From CAVQCJ01 sp963711005 (lineage in GTDB: Bacteria; Actinomycetota; Actinomycetes; Prado026), in NCBI GenBank assembly GCA_963711005.1, contig CAVQCJ010000002.1:868001-932000 (forward strand): DNA of 64,000 bases. Direction: 5' to 3'. Every line of letters starts with the position of its first letter. Position 1 is the first letter of the stretch. Positions 41,695-50,601 of this stretch are shown in pieces. Made by a program: the position numbers and the translations under genes. The notes below the pieces were generated by a model. It saw nothing but the letters and a program-made list of their open reading frames with translations, was not told where the DNA came from and did no database searches.

Positions 41695-42948
41695 ATGTGG
41701 GCGCAGCCGGAGCTAGCGGAGCGCGGCCTCACCCGCGGAGATCGGATGAACAGTCACGTTGCTCCGAACTACGCCCCGTTGCCGGTGGTGATCGCGCATG
41801 CCTCCGGTGTCTGGGTGACGGACGTGCACGGCCGCCGCTACATGGACTGCCTCGCCGGCTACTCGGCGCTGAACTTCGGGCACGGCCATCCCGAGCTCCT
41901 CGCCGTCGCGCGCGATCAGCTCGAACGGCTGACCCTCACGAGCCGAGCCTTCGAGCACGACCAGCTGGAACCGTTCTGCGCCGAGCTGGCGGCGCTGTGC
42001 GGGATGGAGACCGTCCTGCCGATGAACACCGGGGTCGAGGCCGTGGAGAGCGCCATCAAGGTGGCTCGCCGTTGGGGCTACCTGGTGAAGGGTGTCCCGG
42101 CCGACACCGCCACGATCATCGTCGCCGAGCACAACTTCCACGGCCGTACGACGACGGTCGTGGGTTTCTCCACCGACCCCGTGGCGCGCGAGCACTTCGG
42201 ACCGTTCGCGCCGGGATTCCGGATCGTGCCGTTCGGTGACGCAGCGGCGTTCCGGGCCGCCATCGACGACACCACGGTGGCGGTCCTCATCGAGCCGATC
42301 CAGGGCGAGGCGGGGGTGCACGTGCCACCACCCGGCTACCTCGCCGAGGTGCGGGCCGCCTGCACGGAGAACCGAGTGCTGCTCATCGCGGACGAGATCC
42401 AGAGCGGGTTGGGGCGCACGGGGTCGACGTTCGCCTGCGAGCTGGCCGCGGTGGTGCCAGACATGTACCTGCTCGGCAAGGCACTCGGCGGTGGCATCGT
42501 CCCAGTCTCGGCAGTGGTGTCCAGCCAGGACATCCTCGGCGTCCTGACGCCCGGGACTCACGGCAGCACGTTCGGCGGCAACCCGCTGGCCTGCGCCGTG
42601 GGACGGCAGGTGGTACGGATGCTCGCCACAGGTGAGTACCAGGGTCGGGCCCGCGTCCTCGGGGAGCGGCTGCACTCCCGGCTGGCCGCACTGGTCGGCA
42701 ACGGGATCGTGAGCGTGCGCGGCATCGGGCTGTGGGCGGGCGTCGACATCGACCCGGAACTGGGCACCGGCCGCGAGGTGTGCGAGCGACTCCTCGAGGA
42801 TGGTGTTCTCGCGAAGGACACGCACGGCTCGACCGTCCGACTGGCCCCGCCCCTCGTCGCCACACCCGACGAGATCGACTGGGCGGTCGACCGGCTCGCG
42901 GGAGTCATCCACACGCTGGACGGGGAGCGGGCCGGCCTGAGGGCGTGA
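41695..42948 (+). CDS. rocD: Ornithine aminotransferase (class III PLP enzyme)
   Basis: 417 residues. LPMNTGVEAVESAIKVARRWGY is the characteristic ornithine-aminotransferase motif; LLIADEIQSGLGRTG and LLGKALGGG hold the PLP Asp and Lys. It converts ornithine and 2-oxoglutarate to glutamate-semialdehyde and glutamate. GAGAGGG precedes ATG 41695. It is divergent from the hydrogenase operon, sharing the palindrome region, and complements nearby gdhA and the saccharopine-dehydrogenase-like gene. Confidence 0.9.
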   Translation: MWAQPELAERGLTRGDRMNSHVAPNYAPLPVVIAHASGVWVTDVHGRRYMDCLAGYSALNFGHGHPELLAVARDQLERLTLTSRAFEHDQLEPFCAELAALCGMETVLPMNTGVEAVESAIKVARRWGYLVKGVPADTATIIVAEHNFHGRTTTVVGFSTDPVAREHFGPFAPGFRIVPFGDAAAFRAAIDDTTVAVLIEPIQGEAGVHVPPPGYLAEVRAACTENRVLLIADEIQSGLGRTGSTFACELAAVVPDMYLLGKALGGGIVPVSAVVSSQDILGVLTPGTHGSTFGGNPLACAVGRQVVRMLATGEYQGRARVLGERLHSRLAALVGNGIVSVRGIGLWAGVDIDPELGTGREVCERLLEDGVLAKDTHGSTVRLAPPLVATPDEIDWAVDRLAGVIHTLDGERAGLRA

Positions 42949-43041
42949 GCCGCGGGCACCGGCTCGCACCCGCGCCCGAAGCAGCCGGATATCGAGCGAC
43001 CCGCCGACACCTGGCCCGTCCCTCGTGCTCCGGTCGCGAGA

Positions 43042-43057
43042 TCGAACATGCGTTCGA
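43042..43057. promoter_or_regulatory. Perfect LexA (SOS) box
   Basis: TCGAACATGCGTTCGA matches the actinobacterial SOS box TCGAAC-N4-GTTCGA at every fixed position, with the central ATGC fitting the RNRY preference. It lies 94 bp past the aminotransferase stop and 132 bp before the ArsR start. A DNA-damage gene is not evident next to it, so it may control the ArsR-led operon or be a remnant site. Confidence 0.7.
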
Positions 43058-43130
43058 TGTTCCTCGCCGAGGGTCCACCCTTCAAACGATCATCACCCTG
43101 ACCCGACGGAGTCCAGGACCGAGGCTGCCT

Positions 43131-43152
43131 CATATGACTATCTCTTCATGTG
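43131..43152. promoter_or_regulatory. ArsR-type palindromic operator candidate
   Basis: CATATGA-N8-TCATGTG is an inverted repeat with one mismatch in seven, AT-rich unlike its surroundings, ending 37 bp before the ArsR start. ArsR/SmtB proteins bind this kind of dyad, so autoregulation of the operon is likely. Confidence 0.5.
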
Positions 43153-43188
43153 CAAAGATGCTCCCTCCCTCGAGGAACGGGACGTGCG

Positions 43189-43530
43189 GTGGCGACTCCG
43201 CTGTACCAGGCGAAGGCCGAGTTCTTCCGGACGCTCGGGCACCCGGCCCGGATCCGGGTGCTTGAGCTACTCGCCGAGCGCGACCACGCCGTGCACGAGC
43301 TGCTCGAGCGGATCGAGATCGAGCCGAGCAACCTCTCCCAGCAGCTCGCCGTGCTGCGCCGCGCCGGGCTGGTCACGCAGCACCGCACGGGCAACGAGGT
43401 CGTCTACTCGGTGAGCGTGCCGCAGGTGCGCGACCTTCTTCTTGCGGCTCGTCAGATCCTGCTGGGGGTCCTGGCGGACCAGGACGCGCTCAAGGCCGAG
43501 CTCAGGGCTACCCGGCGGCGCCGGCGATGA
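43189..43530 (+). CDS. ArsR-family regulator (Rv0081-like)
   Basis: 113 residues, close to the size of M. tuberculosis Rv0081. AEFFRTLGHPARIRVLELLAERDHAVHELLERI, PSNLSQQLAVLRRAGLV and the wing RTGNEVVYSV form a winged helix. It lacks a Cys-pair metal site. Rv0081 is a hypoxia-network hub that controls its own operon. The stop overlaps the next start by 4 bp. Start GTG 43189 is chosen from homology; ATG 43150 is possible. Confidence 0.85.
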   Translation: MATPLYQAKAEFFRTLGHPARIRVLELLAERDHAVHELLERIEIEPSNLSQQLAVLRRAGLVTQHRTGNEVVYSVSVPQVRDLLLAARQILLGVLADQDALKAELRATRRRRR

Positions 43531-44012
43531 CCGTCCGTAGGCTGGCGACGCTGATCCTGCGTACCGGGAGGATGGCCGAGGCGGCGCCGCCTAAGCCGGA
43601 TCCGGTCCAGGCTCCGGCCGCCCTGGCCGGCAGCGTCCAGATCAGGCACGTCGACGCCGGTTCGTGCAACGGCTGCGAGATCGAGGTCGCGGCTGCGTTC
43701 GGGCCGGTGTACGACGCGGAACGGTACGGCGCCAGGCTGGTGGCCTCGCCCCGGCATGCCGACGCACTGCTGGTGACCGGTGTGGTCACCCGCAACATGG
43801 CGGAGCCGTTGCGCCGGACCCTGGAGGCGACCCCCACGCCCCGCCTGGTGCTCGCGGTCGGAGACTGCGCACTCGACTGTGGTGCGTTGGCCGGCGGGTA
43901 CGGGGTGGCCGGCGCGGTGTCGGACATCGTCGACGTCGACGTGCGGGTGCCGGGCTGCCCGCCGGAGCCGGACCAGATCGTGGCCGCGCTGCGCCGGGTC
44001 ACCGGTCGGTGA
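43527..44012 (+). CDS. NuoB/HycG-like small subunit (Rv0082-like)
   Basis: 161 residues. DAGSCNGCEIEVAAAFGPVYD, GDCALDCG and VPGCPPEPDQI carry the four Cys of the N2-type [4Fe-4S] cluster of complex I and group 4 hydrogenases. It has no membrane segment and should dock on the large subunit. Order and size match Rv0082. Coupled to the ArsR stop by ATGA overlap. Confidence 0.88.
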   Translation: MTVRRLATLILRTGRMAEAAPPKPDPVQAPAALAGSVQIRHVDAGSCNGCEIEVAAAFGPVYDAERYGARLVASPRHADALLVTGVVTRNMAEPLRRTLEATPTPRLVLAVGDCALDCGALAGGYGVAGAVSDIVDVDVRVPGCPPEPDQIVAALRRVTGR

Positions 44013-44019
44013 CCTGCCA

Positions 44020-46023
44020 GTGACGGCAGTCCACGCTGGTCTGCTGGCGCAGCTCGTGCTGGCCGGTGCCGCGGTCCTGGTCGCGGCCCTGGTCGGAGCA
44101 GCCCGGACGAGGGCTGTCGCGTGCGGTGCCGCCTGCGCACTCCTGGCCGTGGCCGGCGTGGTGACCGGTGCCCTGGCCGTGGGTGGCCACCGCGGTTCCC
44201 TGACAGTGCCGACCGCGCTGCCGGTGGGGCCGGTGACTCTGGCGCCCGACCGCCTCGGCGGTGTCTTCATGCTGGTGGCATCCGGGGTCGGCGTCCTGGT
44301 GGCGGTCTACGCGATCGGGTACGCGCGCAGCGGCGCGTCGGCGTCGCGGACGTGCTGGGCGGCGCTAGCCGTCTTCGAGGTGGGCATGCAGATGGTCCCC
44401 GCCGGGGATGGCGTGGTCGCCTTCCTGCTCGCGTGGGAGCTGATGGCGGTGGCCTCCACGGTGCTGGTGCTCACCGACCAGGCGAGCCGTCCTGCGGTGC
44501 GGTCGGCCGCGCTGTGGTACGCGGCGATGACCCAGCTCAGCTTCCTGCTGGTGCTGGCGGGCCTGTCGGTCCTGGCCGCACAGTCCGGGAGCACCGGGTT
44601 CGGCGCGATGTCGGCCGTCCTTCCCGGCTCCGGTGCCGCGGCGCTCGCCTTCGTCCTGCTGGTCCTGGGGTTCGGTACCAAGGCGGGCCTGGTCCCGATG
44701 CACGTGTGGCTGCCGCGAGCGCACGCGGAGGCGCCGAGCCACGTCTCGGCGGCGATGAGTGCGGCGATGGTCGCGATGGGCGTGTACGGCATGGTGCTGG
44801 TCTGTGTCCGGCTGCTCCCGGACGGTCCGCCCTGGTGGGGTGTCGCACTGGTCGCACTGGGTGCAGTCTCCGCGCTGTACGGCATCCTGCAGGCCTCGGT
44901 GGCCAGCGACGTCAAGCGCCTGCTGGCCTACTCGACGACCGAGAACGTCGGGCTGATGGTTCTGGCGCTCGGCGCCTCGGTGCTGTTGCGCGCCTACGGT
45001 GCGATCGCGGTGGCCGACGCGGCTGTCACAGCCTGCCTCCTCCTCGTCGTCGCTCACGCCGCGTTCAAGGTGACGTTGTTCCTCGGGGCCGGCGCAGTCC
45101 TGCATGCGACCGGTGAACGCGACCTGGACCGGCTCGGTGGGCTCGGCCCACGGATGCCGTGGACGGCCGGTGCGTTCGGCGTCGCCGCGCTCGCCGCCGC
45201 TGCGCTGCCGGTGACGGCCGGTTTCGTCGCCGAGTGGACGCTCCTGCAGTCGCTGATCCACGGCGCGCGCCTGCAGGACCGGCTGGTCACCGTGGTGATG
45301 CCCCTGGCCGTCGCGGCTGTCGCGCTCACCGCGGGGCTGGCCCTGCTCACGTTCGTGAAGGCGTTCGGCATCGCGTTCCTCGCCAGGGCGCGGTCCGACG
45401 CGGCCGCCGCCGCGCACGAGGCACCCGCCCCGATGCGGATCGCGCTGGTCGCAGGTGCAGGGTGCGTCGTCCTGCTCGGGGTGCTCCCCGGGCCGGTCGG
45501 CTCCGAGCTGGCGGCCGCGGTCGGAGCCCGCGGTGTCAGCACCGTCGGTCTGGGTGGGCTCGACCTCACGAACTTGGGGGCGCTGCTGGACCCGCTCGCG
45601 CTTGCCGTCATGGCCGCAGTCGTCGCGCTGCCTGTCCTCGTCGCTGCGCTGGCGTCCAAGCGCCGGCACCCGAGGCGCAGGACCGCGCTGGCCTGGGGCG
45701 GCGGCGGCGCTCGGGTCAGCCCGCGCATGCAGTACACCGCCACCTCCTACGCCGAGCCGCTGGTGCGGGTCTTCGACGACGCGCTGCAGCCGTCTCGGGA
45801 CGTGCAGGTCACGCACACGGCGGAGTCGCGCTACCTGGTCGAACGGGTGGAGTACAGCCAGCATCTCGTCGACGTCGTGGAGCTGCGCCTGTACCGCCCG
45901 GTGCTGCAGTGGGCCGGGCGGCTGGGACGCCAGGCCCGCCGGCTGCAGAACGGCAGCATCCACCGCTACCTGGCCTACTCGTTCGTGGCGCTGCTCGCGG
46001 TCCTCGTGGCGGTGTCGCTGTGA
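44020..46023 (+). CDS. HyfB/NuoL-like proton-pumping membrane subunit (Rv0083-like)
   Basis: 667 residues with about 15 or more membrane helices. GFGTKAGLVPMHVWLPRAHAEAPSHVSAAMSAAMV is the antiporter-like core with conserved Lys/His, and SVASDVKRLLAYST follows as in NuoM/HyfB. The C-terminal 90 residues hold a long soluble tail before a last helix. It should move ions across the membrane, driven by the electron-transfer arm. Start GTG 44020 follows the previous stop by 7 bp; the next start overlaps (GTGA). Confidence 0.9.
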   Translation: MTAVHAGLLAQLVLAGAAVLVAALVGAARTRAVACGAACALLAVAGVVTGALAVGGHRGSLTVPTALPVGPVTLAPDRLGGVFMLVASGVGVLVAVYAIGYARSGASASRTCWAALAVFEVGMQMVPAGDGVVAFLLAWELMAVASTVLVLTDQASRPAVRSAALWYAAMTQLSFLLVLAGLSVLAAQSGSTGFGAMSAVLPGSGAAALAFVLLVLGFGTKAGLVPMHVWLPRAHAEAPSHVSAAMSAAMVAMGVYGMVLVCVRLLPDGPPWWGVALVALGAVSALYGILQASVASDVKRLLAYSTTENVGLMVLALGASVLLRAYGAIAVADAAVTACLLLVVAHAAFKVTLFLGAGAVLHATGERDLDRLGGLGPRMPWTAGAFGVAALAAAALPVTAGFVAEWTLLQSLIHGARLQDRLVTVVMPLAVAAVALTAGLALLTFVKAFGIAFLARARSDAAAAAHEAPAPMRIALVAGAGCVVLLGVLPGPVGSELAAAVGARGVSTVGLGGLDLTNLGALLDPLALAVMAAVVALPVLVAALASKRRHPRRRTALAWGGGGARVSPRMQYTATSYAEPLVRVFDDALQPSRDVQVTHTAESRYLVERVEYSQHLVDVVELRLYRPVLQWAGRLGRQARRLQNGSIHRYLAYSFVALLAVLVAVSL

Positions 46024-46967
46024 ACGGGGCGGCCGCGCTGGTCGCCGTGCTCCAGGTCGTCGTCGTCACCGCACTCGCTCCGCTGCTGGTCGGGGTGACC
46101 CGCCAGGTGCGGGCCCGTTCGGAGGGCCGGGTCGGGGCCGGGATCGGGCAGCCGTGGCGGGACCTGCGCAAGCTTCTGGCCAAGGACCCGGTCCGCGCGG
46201 ACGGGAGCGGCTGGGTCCTGGTCGCAGCACCGGTGGTCCTGCTCACGTCCAGCCTCGTGGTGGCCGGGCTGCTCCCGCTGGTCGGCGCGATCCCGCTCCC
46301 GCTGGTGCCCGACGACCTGTTCGTGGTCGTGTCCGTCCTCCTGGTCGGCACGGTGGCCGTCGCGCTGCTCGGGTTGGACTCGGGCACGGCGTTCGGGGGG
46401 ATGGGGTCGAGCCGGCACATGACCATCGCCGCACTGGTCGAGCCGACCGTCCTGGTGGCCGTGTACGCGCTGTCGATCCCGGTCGGCAGCTCTACGCTCG
46501 CGCTGATCGTGCGGGCCCGGATGGACGCACCGTCGCTGATCGCCGCGCCGGTCAGCCTGCTGGCGGTGATCGCGCTGGTCATCGTGGTCATCGCCGAGAC
46601 CGGTCGGCTCCCGGTGGACAACCCGGCCACCCACCTGGAGCTGACGATGGTCCACGAGGCCATGGTGCTGGAGAGCTCGGCCCGGGACCTGGCCTGGCTG
46701 GAGCTGGGCTGCTGGATCCGGCTGGCGGCCCTCGCTGGCCTGGTGGCCAACCTGCTCGTGCCCTGGGGGGTCGCGGCCGAGGCCACCCCGGTCGCGCTGG
46801 TGGTCGGCGTGGTCGCGTTCACCGTGAAGCTGGGCCTGCTGGGCGGCCTGCTCGGGGCCGGTGAGGTGTTCATGGCCAAGCTGCGGCTGTTCCGGGTGCC
46901 GGAGCTGCTCGCCGGATCATTCGTGCTCGCGTTCCTGGCCGTGACCGCCTCCTATCTCCTCGCCTGA
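46020..46967 (+). CDS. HycD/NuoH-like membrane subunit (Rv0084-like)
   Basis: 315 residues with about eight helices. GIGQPWRDLRKLLAKD, IAETGRLPVDNPATHLELTM and VHEAMVLE are the NuoH/HyfC motifs that form the quinone or ion path next to the small subunit. Size as Rv0084. GTGA overlap with the previous gene. Confidence 0.92.
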   Translation: MNGAAALVAVLQVVVVTALAPLLVGVTRQVRARSEGRVGAGIGQPWRDLRKLLAKDPVRADGSGWVLVAAPVVLLTSSLVVAGLLPLVGAIPLPLVPDDLFVVVSVLLVGTVAVALLGLDSGTAFGGMGSSRHMTIAALVEPTVLVAVYALSIPVGSSTLALIVRARMDAPSLIAAPVSLLAVIALVIVVIAETGRLPVDNPATHLELTMVHEAMVLESSARDLAWLELGCWIRLAALAGLVANLLVPWGVAAEATPVALVVGVVAFTVKLGLLGGLLGAGEVFMAKLRLFRVPELLAGSFVLAFLAVTASYLLA

Positions 46968-46988
46968 CCAGGACTGGAGACCGCGGAC

Positions 46989-47645
46989 GTGTCGACGAGC
47001 CTGTACGCGCAGACCGTGGGGCTGTGCGCCGGCGTGCTGCTGCTGACGGCGGTGCTGCTGGTGTGGCGGCGATCCCTGCGCGCGTCGATCCGGCTGCTGG
47101 CTGTCCAGGGCGTGGCGCTGGCGGCGATCGTCGCTGTGATCGGCGTGCACGCCCACGATGTGCAGCTGCTCGCGGTCAGCGCCCTGGTCCTGGTCCTCAA
47201 GGGCGTCGCGCTGCCGTGGGTGCTGACCCGCAGCGAGGTGGCGGGGACAGCGCGCGAGGACGCTCCCCTGCTCAACCCGACGGCGGCCCTGATCACGGCA
47301 TCGCTGCTGACGGTGCTGGCGTACCTCGTGTCACCGCCGCTGAGCGCAGCGCCCGGGGACCCGACCACTCGCGCCGTGCCGATCGGCATCGCGCTGGTGC
47401 TGATCGGGTTCCTGCTGCTGGTCACCCGCCGGCGCGCCCTCTCGCAGCTGGTCGGGTTCCTGCTGATCGACAACGGCATCGCCGCGGTGGCGTTCCTGAC
47501 CGCGGGCGGCGTGCCGCTGGTGGTCGAGCTCGGGGCTTCGCTGGACGTCCTGCTCGTGGTGCTCATCCTGCAGGTGCTGCGCGGGCGCATGCGGGTCAAG
47601 TTCGGCGACACCGACCTGACCGAGCTGACCGAGCTGCGAGACTGA
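46989..47645 (+). CDS. HyfE-like (NuoK-related) membrane subunit (Rv0085-like)
   Basis: 218 residues with about seven helices, starting at GTG 46989. The pair SQLVGFLLIDNGIAAVAFL and the final LRGRMRVKFG are typical of hydrogenase-4 component E, related to NuoK. It completes the membrane arm. Its stop overlaps the next ATG by one base (47645). Confidence 0.88.
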   Translation: MSTSLYAQTVGLCAGVLLLTAVLLVWRRSLRASIRLLAVQGVALAAIVAVIGVHAHDVQLLAVSALVLVLKGVALPWVLTRSEVAGTAREDAPLLNPTAALITASLLTVLAYLVSPPLSAAPGDPTTRAVPIGIALVLIGFLLLVTRRRALSQLVGFLLIDNGIAAVAFLTAGGVPLVVELGASLDVLLVVLILQVLRGRMRVKFGDTDLTELTELRD

Positions 47646-49112
47646 TGGGCATCTTCTTGTGGGCTCCGCTCGCGGTGCCGGTGCTGCTGGCGGTGGCCGT
47701 CCTGGTGACCCGTTCACCGACGCTGGTCCGGGTGGCCGGTGTCGTGGTCGCCGTGACGGTCCTGGCGAGCGGGCTGTCCCTGGTGACCGCGGTGCTGCAC
47801 GACACGGTGCCGAGCAGCGGTGCCGGGCTGCTGCGGGCGGACGCGCTGTCCGCGTACATGCTCACCGTCGTGGGCGCCGTCGGCCTCACCGCGACGTGGG
47901 GCGGGATGCGCACGCGAGGCACGCAGGACCAGCCACACGACCCGCACGCCGGGACGTTCGCGGCGCTGGTGTGCCTGTTCCTGGCCGCCATGTCGCTGGC
48001 GGTGCTCGCCGACAACCTCGGGGTCATGTGGGTCGCGGTGGAGGCCACCACGGTGACCACCGCGTTCCTGGTCGGTCATCACCGGACCCGGCGGTCCCTG
48101 GAAGCTGCCTGGAAGTACGTCGTGCTCGGCTCGGTCGGGGTGGCCATCGCCTTCCTCGGCATCGTCCTGCTGTACGCGGCGGCCCGCGGGGCGGGCGAAC
48201 CGACGCTGTCCTGGGCGGTGCTGACCCGGACCAGACCGGCGATGGACCCGGCGCTGCTGAAGGTCGCGGCCGCGCTGGCCGTTCTCGGCTTCGCGACCAA
48301 GGCCGGTCTCGCCCCGATGCACAGCTGGCTGCCGGACGCGCACAGCCAGGCCCCGGCAGCGGTGTCCGGGTTGATGTCCGGAGTGCTGCTGTCGGTCGCC
48401 TTCTACGCGATCCTGCGCATCCAGGCCATCGCCGACTGCCGTGCTCGGCCCCGGGATGATGCGCGCCCTGCTCAGCGTCGCCGGGCTGCTGTCCCTGACC
48501 GTCGCCGCGCTGCTGCTGCTGCGCCAGCGCGACTACAAGCGGATGCTCGCGTACTCCAGCATCGAGCACATGGGCCTGCTCGCCATCGGTGCGGCAGCCG
48601 GCGGGGTGCTGGGGCTCACGGCGGTGCTGCTGCATGTCCTCGGGCACGGCCTGGCCAAGTCCAGCCTGTTCGTGGTGTCCGGGCGGCTGCTGGCCGCCGA
48701 AGGGACCACGGCCGTCGCCGACGTGCGCGGGCTGCTCGCCCGCCGGCCCGGCCTGGCAGTGCCATGGCTGGCCGGGATGGCCGCCCTGCTGGGGTTCCCA
48801 CCGTTCAGCCTGTTCTTCTCCGAGGTCGGCATCGTCCTCGCCGGCTGGACCGCTGGGATGAAGGTCGTCACCTCGGTGGCGCTGGCGCTGCTGCTGGTCG
48901 TCTCAGCCGGACTGTTCCGGCTCACCGGATCACTCACCCTCGGTGGCGGCAGCGTGCCGACCGTGGCCGGTGAGCTGCCCGACCGGTCCGCCCACGGCCC
49001 GCGCCTGCCGCTGCTGCTCGCCCTGGCGGTGACCGCGGTGGTCGGCTTCCTCGCCGTCCCGGTCGGCTCCCTGCTGCTTCGGGCCGCTGCCGTGCTGGCG
49101 GGAGCACCGTGA
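47645..49112 (+). CDS. HyfF/NuoN-like membrane subunit (Rv0086-like), split by a +1 frameshift near 48437
   Basis: Helices and the motifs VEATTVTTAFLVGHHRT and GFATKAGLAPMHSWLPDAHSQAPAAVSGLMSG run in one frame to RIQAIAD at about 48436. The family then expects AVLGPxMMRxLL, which continues only in the next frame (VLGPGMMRALLSVAGLLSL, QRDYKRMLAYSSIEHMGL) to TGA 49112. Removing one base, most simply the T at 48437, restores a protein of about 488 residues, the size of Rv0086. As given the gene cannot make the full product, unless the base is a sequencing error or there is recoding. Confidence 0.82.
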
Positions 49113-50601
49113 GCCGGCCGGACCCGACCGGGAGACGCGAGACCGGGCGGGACGACCTGCCGGCCGCGGCGGCCGCTCTGCTCGCCGCCGGGCACCGGCT
49201 GGCCCTGGTGGCCTGCCACGAGGACGACGACGGGTTCCGGGTCGTCTACGCGTTCACCGCGCCTGCCCCGGGGCCCGCCGTCGAGCTGGTCGTCCGGGTG
49301 CCGCGCCAGGACGCATGGATCCCCAGCCTGGCCGCGATCTCCTACCCCGCCAGCCGGTTCGAGCGCGAAGTACGCGACCTGTACGGCGTGCGCCCGGAAG
49401 GGCACCCGCTCCCGCACCGGCTGCTGCGCCACGGGCACTGGCCCCGCGGCTGGTACCCGATGCTGCGCGACGCCGACCCCGACCCGCGCTTCGACGCCGA
49501 CGTGGGGTCCTTCCCCTTCCTCGAGGTCCAGGGGACCGGCGTCTACGAGATCCCCGTCGGACCGGTGCACGCGGGGCTGATCGAACCCGGTCACTTCCGG
49601 TTCTCCGTCGTCGGGGAGACCATCCTGCGGATGAAGGCCCGGCTGTGGTTCGTGCACCGAGGCATCGAGAAGCTCTTCGAGGGCCGCTCGCCCACAGAAG
49701 GGATCGAGCTCGCGGAGCGCATCAGCGGCGACACCGCCGTCGGGCACACCGTCGCGTACGTCATGGCCGTCGAGACCGCGTCCGGGATCGATGTCCCGGA
49801 GCCGCAGCGGATGCTCCGGGCGCTGCTGCTCGAGCTCGAGCGCCTCCACAACCACGTCGCCGACCTCGGAGCACTGGCCAACGACGTCGGTCTCGGCATC
49901 GCCCACGCGCACGCGGGCCGGCTGCGCGAGACGTTGCTGAGGCTGAACAAGGCGACGACCGGGCACCGGCTGCTGCGCGGGGCGGTCAGCGTCGGGGGCG
50001 CGCAGGTGCTGTCCCTGCCCGACCCCGACCTGCTGCGCCGGGTGGCTGCGCAGGTCGCTGAGCTGGTCGATCTCACGCTCGGGCACTCCGTCGTCGCGGA
50101 CCGGTTCACCGGGACGGCGGTGCTGTCGTCCGTCCAGGCAGCGGAGATCGGCACCCTCGGGTATGTCGCCCGGGCCAGCGGCCTCGACATCGACGCACGC
50201 CGCGACCGGCCGTTCGCGGATCTCGGGTCCGCGTTCGAGGTCGTGTGCGAGGACGCAGGAGACGTCCTGGCACGCTACCGCGTCCGAGCCCGCGAGTTCG
50301 CCGTCTCCACCGCCGTGGCGATCGACCTCGTCGAAGCGCTCGGTCGCCGCGACCACGCCACCCCGGGCGTTGCGGCGGGCGGGTCAGGTGCAGGGCTCGG
50401 CGAGGTCGAGGCCTGGCGGGGAACCCTGGTCCACCGGGTCGAGCTCGGTCCGCAGCGGCAAGGTCATGCGGGTCAAGGTCGTCGACCCGTCCTTCTTCAA
50501 CTGGCCGGCGCTGCCCGCTCGCTCTCGCCGACACGATCGTCCCGGACTTCCCCCTGGCCAACAAGAGCTTCAACCAGTCCTACGCCGGCAACGACCTGTA
50601 G
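49109..50601 (+). CDS. HycE-like large subunit (Rv0087-like), NuoC-NuoD fusion without Ni ligands, two +1 frameshifts at the 3' end
   Basis: Residues 1-130 are NuoC-like (RFEREVRDLYGVRPEGHP); the rest is NuoD/HycE-like. At residues 203-213 the usual RxCGxCxxxH reads ERISGDTAVGH, so the first CxxC is gone. Near 50452 an extra base shifts the frame: after VELGP the protein resumes as SGKVMRVKVVDPSFFNWPALP in the next frame. Near 50511 a second extra base leads to LALADTIVPDFPLANKSFNQ and SYAGNDL ending at TAG 50601; the second Cys pair is also absent. Repaired length is about 496 residues. Confidence 0.82.

Noticed and set aside
43527..50601. Interpretation as NADH dehydrogenase (complex I)
   Set aside because: NuoE/F/G/I/J equivalents are missing, NuoC and NuoD are fused, and a HyfE-type subunit is present; hydrogenase-4-like order fits better.
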